A stretch of 42,777 nt of DNA from NCBI GenBank assembly GCA_009787835.1, contig WQSN01000020.1:1-42777 (forward strand), given 5' to 3'. The position numbers and the translations under genes are program-made. Shown here one piece after another: positions 1 through 7,601 of the stretch (its first letter is position 1; each line of letters begins with the position of its first letter). The stretch is from Treponema sp. (lineage in GTDB: Bacteria; Spirochaetota; Spirochaetia; Treponematales; Breznakiellaceae). The notes beneath the pieces were generated by a model. The model was not told the origin of the DNA. It was given only the letters and a program-made list of their open reading frames with translations, and did no database searches.

Positions 1-2497
1 TTTGAAACCATTGGAAGAGATTGCCCGTAATCTCTGGTTATCCTGGAATTATGACGCGATTCAGCTTTTTATCAGGCTGGATTATGATGCATGGCTCCAA
101 TCCCAGCAAAGTCCGCTTCGGACACTGGGCATGGTGAGTCAGGAACGGCTTGCGCAAATCGCCAAAGACGATTCCTACCTGGCTGCTCTTAAAGAAGTTT
201 ATGGGCGGTTCCAGCGTTATAAAAAGGGAGAGACCTGGTACCGCGGCAGCCATAAGGATGTAGTTGCGTATTTCTCGATGGAATACGGAATGGACGCATC
301 CTTGCCTATCTATTCCGGCGGTCTTGGGATTCTGTCAGGGGATCACATGAAGACCTCTTCGGACATGGGCTTACCTTTGGTCGGTATCGGACTTTTATAC
401 CGGCAGGGATATTTTAAACAAATGCTGAATGCGGACGGATACCAGCAGGAAAGTTATCCGGAAAATGACTGGTACAATATGCCGGTAGAACGTAAATATG
501 GTAAGGACGGGCAGCCTATAAAAATTTCTGTAGATTTAGCGGGACGTCAGGCTATCGCTCAAATTTGGGAAGTAAAAGTCGGTCGCTCTTCACTTTTTCT
601 TTTGGATACAAATATCGAAGAAAACGCTCAGGATATTCGCAACATTACCGCAGCTCTTTACGGCGGGGATAAAGAAATAAGAATGCAGCAGGAAATTCTG
701 CTTGGTATCGGCGGTATCCGCGCTTTACGTGCGCTTGGTATTAACCCCGCCGCTACTCATATGAATGAAGGTCATGCGGCATTCCTCGGTCTTGAGCGTG
801 TACGTGAAATAATGACCGATAAAGGTTTTACTTTTGAGGAAGCCCGTGAAGCTGTATGGCCGACTAATATTTTTACAACACATACTCCGGTCCCGGCAGG
901 CAATGAACGTTTCGATCTGCAGATGATGGATAAATATTTCCGGGGCTGGCCGCAGGTTCTCGGTATTTCCTGGAAAGATTTCCTTGGCTTAGGCAGAGTC
1001 TATCCTAACGATGAACGTGAAACTTTCTGCATGACAGTACTGGCGCTCAAGATGGCGGCTTATGCCAATGGCGTTGCCATGCTTCATGGCGTAGTATCCC
1101 GTGATATGTGGAAGGGTTTATGGCCGGGTTTACCGCTCAGTGAAGTTCCAATCGGACATGTAACAAACGGCGTTCATGCCCGGACATGGATATCAAGCGG
1201 AATGATAGATCTTTTAGACCGGTATTTCGGTCCCAATTTTGAGAACAAACCTACAGATTTAAAAATTTGGGAACGCATGGATCGTATTTCCGATGAAGAA
1301 TTATGGCGCACTCATGAACGCCGCCGTGAAAAGCTTGTTGTTTTTGTTCGGGAGCGTATCCGTGAACAGTACGTGCGTACAGGCGTGGCTGAACAGCGAA
1401 TGCGGCAGGCTGATGACGCTCTTTCGCCCTATGCGCTGACACTTTGTTTTGCACGCCGTTTCGCGACATATAAGCGCGGCAATCTGCTTCTTCGTGATCC
1501 TGAACGCCTTATCAAGCTGGTAAAAGATAATGAATATCCCATTCAGTTAATATTCGCCGGCAAGGCCCATCCGCATGATATGCCCGGTAAGGAATTAATC
1601 CGCGAAATTATTCACTTTGCCGATAAGTACGATGTTTCAAGCCGCATTGTATTTGTGGAAAATTACGATATAAATGTCGCTAAATATTTAACATCAGGTG
1701 GCGATGTCTGGCTTAACACACCCAGGCGTCCAATGGAAGCATCCGGAACCAGCGGCATGAAAGCGGCCATGAACGGCGTGTTAAACTGTTCAATCATGGA
1801 CGGATGGTGGGACGAAGCCTACGAGCCTGAAGTAGGCTGGTCAATCGGTCATGGCGAAGAGTACAAAGATGAGAGACTTCAGGACGATATTGAAAGCAAG
1901 GCCCTTTATGATCTTTTGGAAAGGGATATTATTCCTTTGTTCTATCAAAGAGGACGGGACGGTCTGCCCCGCGAATGGATAAAACGGATGAAGGAATGTA
2001 TGAAACGAATTGGGCAGTCAATGGCATCCCACCGCATGTTGATGGATTATTCGAATCAATTTTACTTTCCCGCGCTCAAAAATTACCGGCGTTTCAGTAA
2101 AGACGATTATGCCGAAGCCAAGTCGCTTGCGGCGTATTTCGGCAAACTGCAGAATTCCTGGCCGGGTCTAAAAATTGTTAAAATTGAGTCCAACTCCAGA
2201 CCGGTAATGCAGCGCGGCGATACTTTAACCGTAACCGCATACCTTAACCTTGGCAGCATCTCACCCCATGAGCTGTTGGTTGAGCTGTACCACGGCAGGG
2301 TGTTAAGCCAAACCTACGAAATTTCCAATGCCCGTAAATCAGAGATGAAGTGGATTAAAAGCGAAGGCGAGCTTAATCTGTATCAGGTCCGCGTAGAATG
2401 TGTCGATACCGGAATGCAGGGCCACACAGTGCGCATTCTGCCAAAACACGAAGCGCTCATACATCCATATCGCACCGGCTTCATTAAATGGGCGTAA
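1..2497 (+). CDS. glgP: Alpha-glucan (glycogen/maltodextrin) phosphorylase, 5' truncated by window edge
   Basis: This enzyme cleaves alpha-1,4-glucans with phosphate to release glucose-1-phosphate, so it mobilises cytoplasmic glycogen. About 831 residues are visible. The reading frame is open to the first base and its first codon is TTG with no ribosome binding site in view. The protein begins directly with the conserved KPLEEIARNLWLSWN block, which family members normally carry some residues in. I therefore treat it as missing a short N-terminus rather than starting at base 2. The PLP-binding signature SGTSGMKAAMNG is present; its lysine codon is at 1760-1762, about residue 587 of the visible part. 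The GGLGILSGDH and HMNEGHAAFLGLER blocks are also present. The protein resembles the roughly 850-residue bacterial alpha-glucan phosphorylase branch rather than the muscle-type branch. Downstream lies a hairpin, then an unrelated queuosine-salvage gene. Confidence 0.95.
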   Translation, partial: LKPLEEIARNLWLSWNYDAIQLFIRLDYDAWLQSQQSPLRTLGMVSQERLAQIAKDDSYLAALKEVYGRFQRYKKGETWYRGSHKDVVAYFSMEYGMDASLPIYSGGLGILSGDHMKTSSDMGLPLVGIGLLYRQGYFKQMLNADGYQQESYPENDWYNMPVERKYGKDGQPIKISVDLAGRQAIAQIWEVKVGRSSLFLLDTNIEENAQDIRNITAALYGGDKEIRMQQEILLGIGGIRALRALGINPAATHMNEGHAAFLGLERVREIMTDKGFTFEEAREAVWPTNIFTTHTPVPAGNERFDLQMMDKYFRGWPQVLGISWKDFLGLGRVYPNDERETFCMTVLALKMAAYANGVAMLHGVVSRDMWKGLWPGLPLSEVPIGHVTNGVHARTWISSGMIDLLDRYFGPNFENKPTDLKIWERMDRISDEELWRTHERRREKLVVFVRERIREQYVRTGVAEQRMRQADDALSPYALTLCFARRFATYKRGNLLLRDPERLIKLVKDNEYPIQLIFAGKAHPHDMPGKELIREIIHFADKYDVSSRIVFVENYDINVAKYLTSGGDVWLNTPRRPMEASGTSGMKAAMNGVLNCSIMDGWWDEAYEPEVGWSIGHGEEYKDERLQDDIESKALYDLLERDIIPLFYQRGRDGLPREWIKRMKECMKRIGQSMASHRMLMDYSNQFYFPALKNYRRFSKDDYAEAKSLAAYFGKLQNSWPGLKIVKIESNSRPVMQRGDTLTVTAYLNLGSISPHELLVELYHGRVLSQTYEISNARKSEMKWIKSEGELNLYQVRVECVDTGMQGHTVRILPKHEALIHPYRTGFIKWA

Positions 2498-2508
2498 TTT
2501 ATATAACG

Positions 2509-2559
2509 AACTGAGAGTTGGGAATTATAGCGCGAGTTTATATTTTCCAATTCTCAGTT
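2509..2559 (+). repeat. Long inverted repeat (hairpin), possible terminator of glgP
   Basis: The arms 2509-2524 (AACTGAGAGTTGGGAA) and 2545-2559 (TTCCAATTCTCAGTT) pair over about 15 positions if G-U pairs are allowed, around a 20-base loop. A short T-rich run follows. It lies 12 bases after the glgP stop codon and only 6 bases before the riboswitch aptamer. It could terminate glgP, but the stem is not GC-rich and the T-run is short. It could equally be a dispersed repeat. The yhhQ promoter is unresolved; a weak TATATT at 2539-2544 lies inside the loop and second arm. Confidence 0.5.
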
Positions 2560-2565
2560 TTAATG

Positions 2566-2604
2566 AGGCAGTATCCTTGATAACCTGCCTGGAACAAAAC
2601 AAGG
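2566..2604 (+). promoter_or_regulatory. preQ1-I-type riboswitch (H-type pseudoknot) controlling yhhQ
   Basis: Stem P1 is AGGCAG (2566-2571) with CTGCCT (2585-2590), 6 perfect pairs. The loop holds TAT, then CCTTG (2575-2579), then ATAA, then a cytosine at 2584 immediately before the 3' arm of P1. That is where the ligand-pairing C sits in class I preQ1 aptamers. After P1 comes an A-rich strand (2591-2599), then CAAGG (2600-2604), which pairs perfectly with CCTTG to make pseudoknot stem P2. CAAGG overlaps the Shine-Dalgarno AAGGAG (2601-2606) of the next gene, so ligand binding should block translation. The AACAAAACAAGG tail closely resembles the tail I recall from the well-studied Thermoanaerobacter preQ1-I element. 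The downstream gene is a queuosine-precursor transporter, which fits the ligand. Confidence 0.85.
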
Positions 2605-2614
2605 AGATAATAAA

Positions 2615-3298
2615 GTGAAACCTTCCTCTTTCAAATACCTCGACATAATTGCATCGTTTTTTGTTGGTATCCTCATTATCAGTAATGTCGCGTCTTCCGC
2701 GAAAATTGTTGACATCGGTTTTTCGCTGTTTACCATTCCGCTGGTTTTTGACGGCGGCACATTGCTCTTTCCTCTTGTTTATGTGCTTGGAGATGTGCTG
2801 ACCGAGGTTTACGGGTTTAAAGTCACCCGGCGCGTTATCTGGACAGGGTTCGCGGCATTGGCGCTTACTGCGGCTGTTTTCTTTATTCTGGGGATATTGC
2901 CCCCTGAAGCTTACTGGGAAGCCGAAGCCGGCAGCGTTGCGTATAACACTATCCTCGGAGGGATGAGTTACGGCGGCATTGTGCTTGCAAGTCTTTCAGC
3001 TTATCTTGCCGGAGAATTTTCCAACGCTATAATTCTTTCAAAACTTAAAGTGAAGATGAAAGGCCGTTTGTTATGGGTGCGAACCATAAGTTCCACTCTT
3101 GCCGGAGAATTGCTTGATACTGTAATTTTTGTGCTGATAGCAACAATCACCGGAGTTTTTGGATGGGAAATTTTTTGGAGCCTTGTAATTACAAATTATA
3201 TTATTAAATGCGGCATTGAAGTTTTAATAACGCCTTTCACTTATTGGGTATCGCGGATCTTAAAGCTGAAGGAAGAAATTGATGTGTATGATGTTTAG
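2615..3298 (+). CDS. yhhQ: Queuosine precursor transporter, YhhQ/VUT family (DUF165)
   Basis: This is an inner-membrane transporter for queuosine precursors (preQ0/preQ1 in characterised members), feeding tRNA wobble-position queuosine synthesis. The 227-residue protein has about six hydrophobic segments. It carries the family features: an N-terminal ISNVASSAKIV segment, the GGTLLFPLVYVLGDVLTEVYGF block near residues 48-69, and the late VITNYIIKCGIEVLITPFTY segment. Length is normal for the family. Translation starts at GTG 2615; the AAGGAG at 2601-2606 is a strong ribosome binding site and is embedded in the riboswitch pseudoknot. No other queuosine gene is nearby, so this looks like a salvage-only locus, controlled by its own ligand. 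Confidence 0.9.
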   Translation: MKPSSFKYLDIIASFFVGILIISNVASSAKIVDIGFSLFTIPLVFDGGTLLFPLVYVLGDVLTEVYGFKVTRRVIWTGFAALALTAAVFFILGILPPEAYWEAEAGSVAYNTILGGMSYGGIVLASLSAYLAGEFSNAIILSKLKVKMKGRLLWVRTISSTLAGELLDTVIFVLIATITGVFGWEIFWSLVITNYIIKCGIEVLITPFTYWVSRILKLKEEIDVYDV

Positions 3299-3357
3299 CG
3301 GTGTAGTAACCAGCTATGTTCACCCGGATCAATTAGAAATGGGAGAGGAGAATTGAA

Positions 3358-4166
3358 ATGACAGAACAACAAATGAAAGAAAAATTCAAGGAAGGAAGAG
3401 AGTTTTTTGATAAAAAACAATACGAAAAAGCAGCGCCGGTTTTTTTGGAACTCTCCGATCAAGGATACGCTGATGCCCAGTTTATGATGGGGATTTGCAG
3501 CGCCGGAGGTTTTAGCGTAGAAAAAAGCGATGTTAACGCGGCTCAATGGTTTAGTAAAGCCGCGGATCAAGGCAACGCAAACGCTCAGAATGAACTTGGC
3601 GTTTTTTATCAGCTTGGCGCGGGTGTAGAAATTTTGAAAAGGCGGCTGAACTATACGGCATGGCGGCGGTACAGGGAAATCTTGAAGCTATCAGCCATCT
3701 TGCATTCTGTAATCAGCATGGAATCGGCACTGAGAAAAATTTGGAACATGCGGCGATATTGTACCGTAAAGCCGCGGAAGCGGAACACACGCCAAGCCAG
3801 TATCAGCTTGGTCTATGTTATCATAAAGGTGAAGGCTTAGAACAGGATTTAGTCGCAGCAGCCGGATGGTACTACAAAGCTGCAAAAAAAGGAGATCGCT
3901 GGGCGCAGTTTCATTTGGGCGTTTGTTATTATTACGGTGATGGCGTAGAACAGGATTTTTCACAGGCAGTTGAACTATTCAAAGTATCCGCGTCTCAGGG
4001 ACTTGATGAAGCGCAATATCATCTTGGCGTTTGCCTGCTGAACGGTCAGGGCGCGGAACGCAATTTAGAAATTGCCGCCGGACTGTTTCAAATGGCATCA
4101 GATCAGGGACATGCCGAAGCCCGGAATATTCTTAATGAACCTGGAAAGAGGGGAATTATCCCGTAA
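3358..4166 (+). pseudogene. Sel1-like repeat protein gene, interrupted by a frameshift near 3628-3635
   Basis: Two overlapping frames together encode about 270 residues of tandem Sel1-like repeats, each about 36 residues with the pattern A-x-x-x-LG-x-x-Y-x-x-G-x-GVE-x-D. These alpha-alpha solenoids usually act as protein-protein scaffolds. The first frame starts at ATG 3358 behind GAGAGGAG and is clean to GAGVE (stop of GVE codons at about 3630). Homology then resumes in the -1 frame with NFEKAAELYGMAAVQGN and runs to 4166. Left unshifted, the first frame ends at 3840 after about 70 unrelated residues. In the intact repeats two residues separate GVE from the hydrophobic position. Here one-base repair gives only one residue, so loss of four bases from an A-run fits the repeat register better. 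There is no signal peptide. A base-calling error cannot be excluded. Confidence 0.8.
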
Positions 4167-4238
4167 ACAAATGTAACGAACAGGTATTGATATTGCAGAT
4201 GCATCGTGTCGCCTCTTGTTATGAGAAAAAATATTACC

Positions 4239-4268
4239 TTGAACAGCTCTGCTTCCAGCTGTTATACT
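4239..4268 (+). promoter_or_regulatory. Promoter of tRNA-Thr
   Basis: The -35 box is TTGAAC (4239-4244), the spacer is 18 bases, and the -10 box is TATACT (4263-4268). Predicted transcription starts near 4275, about 11 bases before the mature tRNA, which suits a short 5' leader for RNase P. Confidence 0.7.
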
Positions 4269-4285
4269 GGAGTACACTATTTTGT

Positions 4286-4358
4286 GCCAAGATGGCTCAG
4301 TCGGTAGAGCGGCGCTCTCGTAAAGCGCAGGTCCCGGGTCCGATTCCCGGTCTTGGCT
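4286..4358 (+). tRNA. tRNA-Thr, anticodon CGU
   Basis: A full cloverleaf is readable. The acceptor stem is GCCAAGA/TCTTGGC (4286-4292 and 4351-4357) and the D-arm stem GCTC/GAGC. The anticodon stem is GCGCT/AGCGC around loop CTCGTAA, with anticodon CGT at 4319-4321. The variable loop is five bases and the T-arm stem is CCGGG/CCCGG. The discriminator base is T4358 and CCA is not encoded. It decodes ACG threonine codons. The T-loop reads TCCGATT, so the usual T at position 55 is C. This is one of the few constitutively placed RNA genes in the window and stands alone with its own promoter. Confidence 0.95.
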
Positions 4359-4381
4359 GTAAGATATTTTTCAATACTGAT

Positions 4382-5629
4382 TCATGTTCCGCATAATTTC
4401 ACTTTAATAACATCCGCTTTCCCGTCAAGATTAAAAACTGCGGTATTACCATTGCACATAACTTCATAACTTCCTTTAAATCCTTCAATCTCACAATTAC
4501 CGTCAGTGCCGGTGCGGGTTTCAATTTTTGTGCTCCATTCATTTTTTATTTTTTCACGAAGGGCTTTAAAGGAAGGTTTTTCACTATTATCGGTGCGAAG
4601 GAAGCCGGCAGGAGCGTGAAGCCATGAATTGTCTGAACCGGACCAGGTTGTAATAGCTTCTACCTGCGGATGCGCAAAAAGTATATCGTACATTTCCAGG
4701 ATTTCTTTTTTCTGGCGTTCCTCACCTTCCGGTGTTGTCGGCCATTTATCAACCTGCCAGTCGTTTAAATCAACAATATGGGGCGGCATTAATTCGCCTG
4801 AAATTAGCGTATTTTCCGTAAAATGTAAAGGAAGACCGAAGCGGGAAAAACGCTCAAGAACATTGTTTAATTTTTCTGCTCCCCAGTACCCCTGATGCTG
4901 GTGCGATTGAATGCCAATAACATCTATCGGGATGTCTGCCTGTAAACATTTATCAATTAAAATTTCATAATCTTTTGAAATATCAAAATCATTGAGTATC
5001 AATACTGCGTCCGGGTTTGCGTGCCGCGCCGCCTGAAATACTTCCCTGACAATTTGAATCTGGCCGTACTCTTTGCAAATCCTTGTGATCGCATTGTCAT
5101 ATTTATCAAAAATTGGCATAATCACAACTTCATTGATAACATCCCAAATATCAATTATTCCCGCAAAAGCGGATACATCGCGTTCAATTCGCTCTATTAC
5201 TTTCTTTAATATTTCAGTATTTGAATAATTCATAAGCCATGGAGCGCAGACTGTATGCCAGCACAGAGGATGTCCCTTTGCAGTTATATTTTTCTCCCTG
5301 AACCAATAGGCTCCGGCTTTTACGCGTTTTTCATCCGGCTTACCTTCTTCAGGCTCATAACGGCCAAGATAAAAAGGTAATGTCGCGTAGTTATTTACAC
5401 TAAAGATTTTTTCCAGTTTCTCCTTCAGATAGACGGCTCGTTCTTCATCAACAGTCTCTCCTGCCGGTTTTCCGCCCGCAAGTTCTACTGCTTCAAAACC
5501 GCCGCAGCCAAAAAGAAATTGACTGTTTTTTTGCTTGATTGTTATTTCCTGATTTAACACAGGATATCCGTTTTCGTATGAAATTTGCAATTTGGCAGCC
5601 GTTTTTCGATGTTTAAGGTTTTTTTCCAT
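4382..5629 (-). CDS. Endo-1,4-beta-xylanase, glycoside hydrolase family 10, cytoplasmic
   Basis: This retaining xylanase hydrolyses internal beta-1,4 bonds in xylan or xylo-oligosaccharides. The 415-residue protein carries the GH10 hallmarks: TLPFYLGRYEPEEG near 83-96, KGHPLCWHT near 118-126, and the acid/base glutamate E167 in WDVINE. The nucleophile is E272 in FTEN, followed by the substrate-binding ITTWSGSDNSW stretch. There is no signal peptide or membrane anchor, so it should act inside the cell on imported oligosaccharides. It lies divergent to an LplA/LplB/YtcP-type importer 210 bases away. That matches the logic of known aldouronate-use clusters, in which an internal xylanase finishes imported glucuronoxylan fragments. 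No alternative Met lies near the N-terminus. The start has no Shine-Dalgarno; a -10 box lies nine bases upstream. Confidence 0.93.
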   Translation of the reverse strand: MEKNLKHRKTAAKLQISYENGYPVLNQEITIKQKNSQFLFGCGGFEAVELAGGKPAGETVDEERAVYLKEKLEKIFSVNNYATLPFYLGRYEPEEGKPDEKRVKAGAYWFREKNITAKGHPLCWHTVCAPWLMNYSNTEILKKVIERIERDVSAFAGIIDIWDVINEVVIMPIFDKYDNAITRICKEYGQIQIVREVFQAARHANPDAVLILNDFDISKDYEILIDKCLQADIPIDVIGIQSHQHQGYWGAEKLNNVLERFSRFGLPLHFTENTLISGELMPPHIVDLNDWQVDKWPTTPEGEERQKKEILEMYDILFAHPQVEAITTWSGSDNSWLHAPAGFLRTDNSEKPSFKALREKIKNEWSTKIETRTGTDGNCEIEGFKGSYEVMCNGNTAVFNLDGKADVIKVKLCGT

Positions 5630-5638
5630 AATATTGAT

Positions 5639-5667
5639 AGTATATATAACTTTTTATTTTAAGTAAA
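5639..5667 (-). promoter_or_regulatory. Promoter of the GH10 xylanase gene, nearly leaderless
   Basis: Read on the minus strand: TTTACT (5662-5667), a 17-base spacer, TATACT (5639-5644), then nine bases to the ATG at 5629. Transcription should start within about three bases of the start codon, which agrees with the absence of any Shine-Dalgarno sequence. The shared divergent region 5630-5839 is very AT-rich and is where a common sugar-responsive regulator would be expected, but I cannot define an operator in it. Confidence 0.5.
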
Positions 5668-5730
5668 TAATGTGTCTTTGTTAATATTGAGGATAAAACC
5701 GTAAACCTGTATAAAATATTATTATTTTTG

Positions 5731-5760
5731 TTGCCAGTTCAAATAATGTAATGTTATAAT
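5731..5760 (+). promoter_or_regulatory. Promoter of the sugar ABC importer operon
   Basis: TTGCCA (5731-5736), an 18-base spacer and a perfect TATAAT (5755-5760). Predicted start near 5767 gives a leader of about 73 bases before the ATG at 5840. The leader contains a weak inverted repeat between AAATCGG (about 5772) and CCGGTTT (about 5804) that could be structural or an operator. Confidence 0.65.
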
Positions 5761-5839
5761 TATTAAATATTAAAATCGGCTTTTCCATAAATCAGGCAAA
5801 ACCGGTTTAAAAATTTTATGAGTTCATAGGAGGAACTTT

Positions 5840-7525
5840 ATGAAGAGAGAACTATTTGTGATTGCGGGTATTTTATTGATATCCTCAATGGTTTTCGCAA
5901 CGGGCCGGCAGCAGGCGCAGACGACAGGCACAGCAGCAAATACCAGATCCCCGATAACCATTTCCGTCTTTCATGAGACAGGCGGACATCCGCAGCCCAA
6001 CAGAAACAACCCCATTTATGAGTACATTCAAAGAGAACTCGGTGTAACATTCACCTGGGACATTCTTGTTGGTGATATTGCCCAGAGACGGGCTACAATG
6101 ATTGCGGGCGGCAGATATCCTGATATCATTGAAATTAGGGGAAATGAATGGATTGATGAAGGCGCTTTAATTAATCTGGAGCCGCTTATTAACCAATACG
6201 GTCCCAGGATTAAGGAACATTATAAAGATGTATGGGAAAGAATGAGATCTGCTGATGGCGGTGTTTATTATCTTATCAATTTCCATGTTTACACCGGTCT
6301 TGACCAAAATCCTACTTATGACGGACCCGCTTTCTGGATTCAAAAGGACATTTTGGCAAAAGCAGGTTATCCTCAGGTTAGAACCCTGGATCAATATTTC
6401 GGTCTAATCAGGGACTACTACAGAGCAAACCCGACAATTAACGGACAACCGGCAATTCCTTTTACAATTCTTATGGATGACTGGCGCGCGTTTGAGCTTT
6501 GGAATCCACCGAACTTCCTCGGAGGTAACCCCAATGATGGAAACGGTGCAGTAAGTATGCCAGGTTATGTATACAAGGCTTTCTTTACCGAAGATGTTTC
6601 CAAACGCTGGTTCCAGTATCTTAATGGCCTTTATAACGAAGGTTTGATTGACAGAGAATTCGCAACACAAACCTATGACCAGTATACTGCAAAAATTTCA
6701 TCAGGCCGTGTACTTGGTCAGAGCGTTCAAGGCTGGCAGTTCATGTATTCAGCGGATATGGCTAACCGTGACCGCGGTGAAAACAACCGCACCCAGGCTC
6801 CTTTTCCGGTCGTATTTGATAACACCATCAAACCCTGGTACAGATCATGGCCGACTCCCAATTATCTCAGAGGAATGGGAATCAGCAAAAGCGTAACACA
6901 GGACAGGGCAATCAGAATAATTCAGTTTATTAACGATTTCCTTTCTGAAGATGTACAGCGCACAGTTAACTGGGGTATTGAAGGACTTCATTGGCAGTAT
7001 AATGAAAGAGGCATACCGTATCGTGATGAACAGCAGAGAGCTAACTGGAACAATGATAACTGGCAGACGCTAAACCGCGGACGCCTTTTGAGCGATATAT
7101 TCCCCAAAATTCAGGGTTCATTCTCTGATGGTTATCCCAGTGATTTAAGCCATTTAATGTCCGAAAGAATTGCAACAATGTATCCTGAAGATATTGCGCT
7201 TCTAAATGCGTACAAAGTAGAAAGCACAAACGCATTAATGGACGTGAATCCTCCTCCAAATAATATCTGGTTCCCCACATGGAGTATGGAATTCGCTACT
7301 CCCCCGTCAGGATCACCTGCTCAGCTTGCGTTAGCCAGACTGGAAGAAACCATGAAGACAAGATTACCTGCTTTAATTATGGCGCCTGCCGCACAATTTG
7401 AGACACTTTGGACACAGTATGTCCAGGCGATGAATACCGCCGGTCTTGCTACATATAATCAGCATATGCAGCAGGAACTTGACAGAACCCTTCGCCTTTT
7501 AGGTGTTACAGTACCTCGCAGATAA
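5840..7525 (+). CDS. ABC transporter extracellular solute-binding protein, LplA/YtcQ type
   Basis: This is the periplasmic binding protein for an oligosaccharide importer (family 1 extracellular solute-binding proteins). It is 561 residues long, typical of the large LplA-like subgroup. The N-terminal signal peptide (residues about 1-21) has a hydrophobic core and ends VFA-TG, suggesting signal peptidase I cleavage. No lipobox cysteine is present. The start is fixed by AGGAGG at 5829-5834. The next two genes encode its permeases. With the xylanase on the other side, the likely ligand is a xylan-derived oligosaccharide such as an aldouronate; that is inference from context, not from binding residues. 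A strong hairpin follows the stop codon, so this gene is probably expressed above the permease genes, as is usual for binding proteins. Confidence 0.88.
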   Translation: MKRELFVIAGILLISSMVFATGRQQAQTTGTAANTRSPITISVFHETGGHPQPNRNNPIYEYIQRELGVTFTWDILVGDIAQRRATMIAGGRYPDIIEIRGNEWIDEGALINLEPLINQYGPRIKEHYKDVWERMRSADGGVYYLINFHVYTGLDQNPTYDGPAFWIQKDILAKAGYPQVRTLDQYFGLIRDYYRANPTINGQPAIPFTILMDDWRAFELWNPPNFLGGNPNDGNGAVSMPGYVYKAFFTEDVSKRWFQYLNGLYNEGLIDREFATQTYDQYTAKISSGRVLGQSVQGWQFMYSADMANRDRGENNRTQAPFPVVFDNTIKPWYRSWPTPNYLRGMGISKSVTQDRAIRIIQFINDFLSEDVQRTVNWGIEGLHWQYNERGIPYRDEQQRANWNNDNWQTLNRGRLLSDIFPKIQGSFSDGYPSDLSHLMSERIATMYPEDIALLNAYKVESTNALMDVNPPPNNIWFPTWSMEFATPPSGSPAQLALARLEETMKTRLPALIMAPAAQFETLWTQYVQAMNTAGLATYNQHMQQELDRTLRLLGVTVPRR

Positions 7526-7540
7526 TTTAGTTCGTTATTA

Positions 7541-7571
7541 AACGGAGGCAGACAACAGCCTCCGTTTTTTT
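7541..7571 (+). terminator. Rho-independent terminator-like hairpin between binding-protein and permease genes
   Basis: The stem is AACGGAGGC (7541-7549) with GCCTCCGTT (7558-7566), nine perfect pairs with an eight-base loop, followed by a run of seven T. This has full intrinsic-terminator form but sits inside the operon, 15 bases after the binding-protein stop codon. Partial read-through would set the binding protein to permease ratio. Confidence 0.85.
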
Positions 7572-7601
7572 ATTGTACTTTTTAAAACAGGCAGGTAAAC
7601 A

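Noticed and set aside
1-4. TTG at base 2 as the true start of glgP
   Set aside because: No ribosome binding site can be seen and the protein begins inside a conserved block, so the gene is more likely cut by the window edge.
3626-3640. Programmed -1 frameshift site in the Sel1-repeat gene
   Set aside because: The AAATTTT heptamer is not in the reading phase required for tandem slippage, and the repeat register argues for a four-base deletion.
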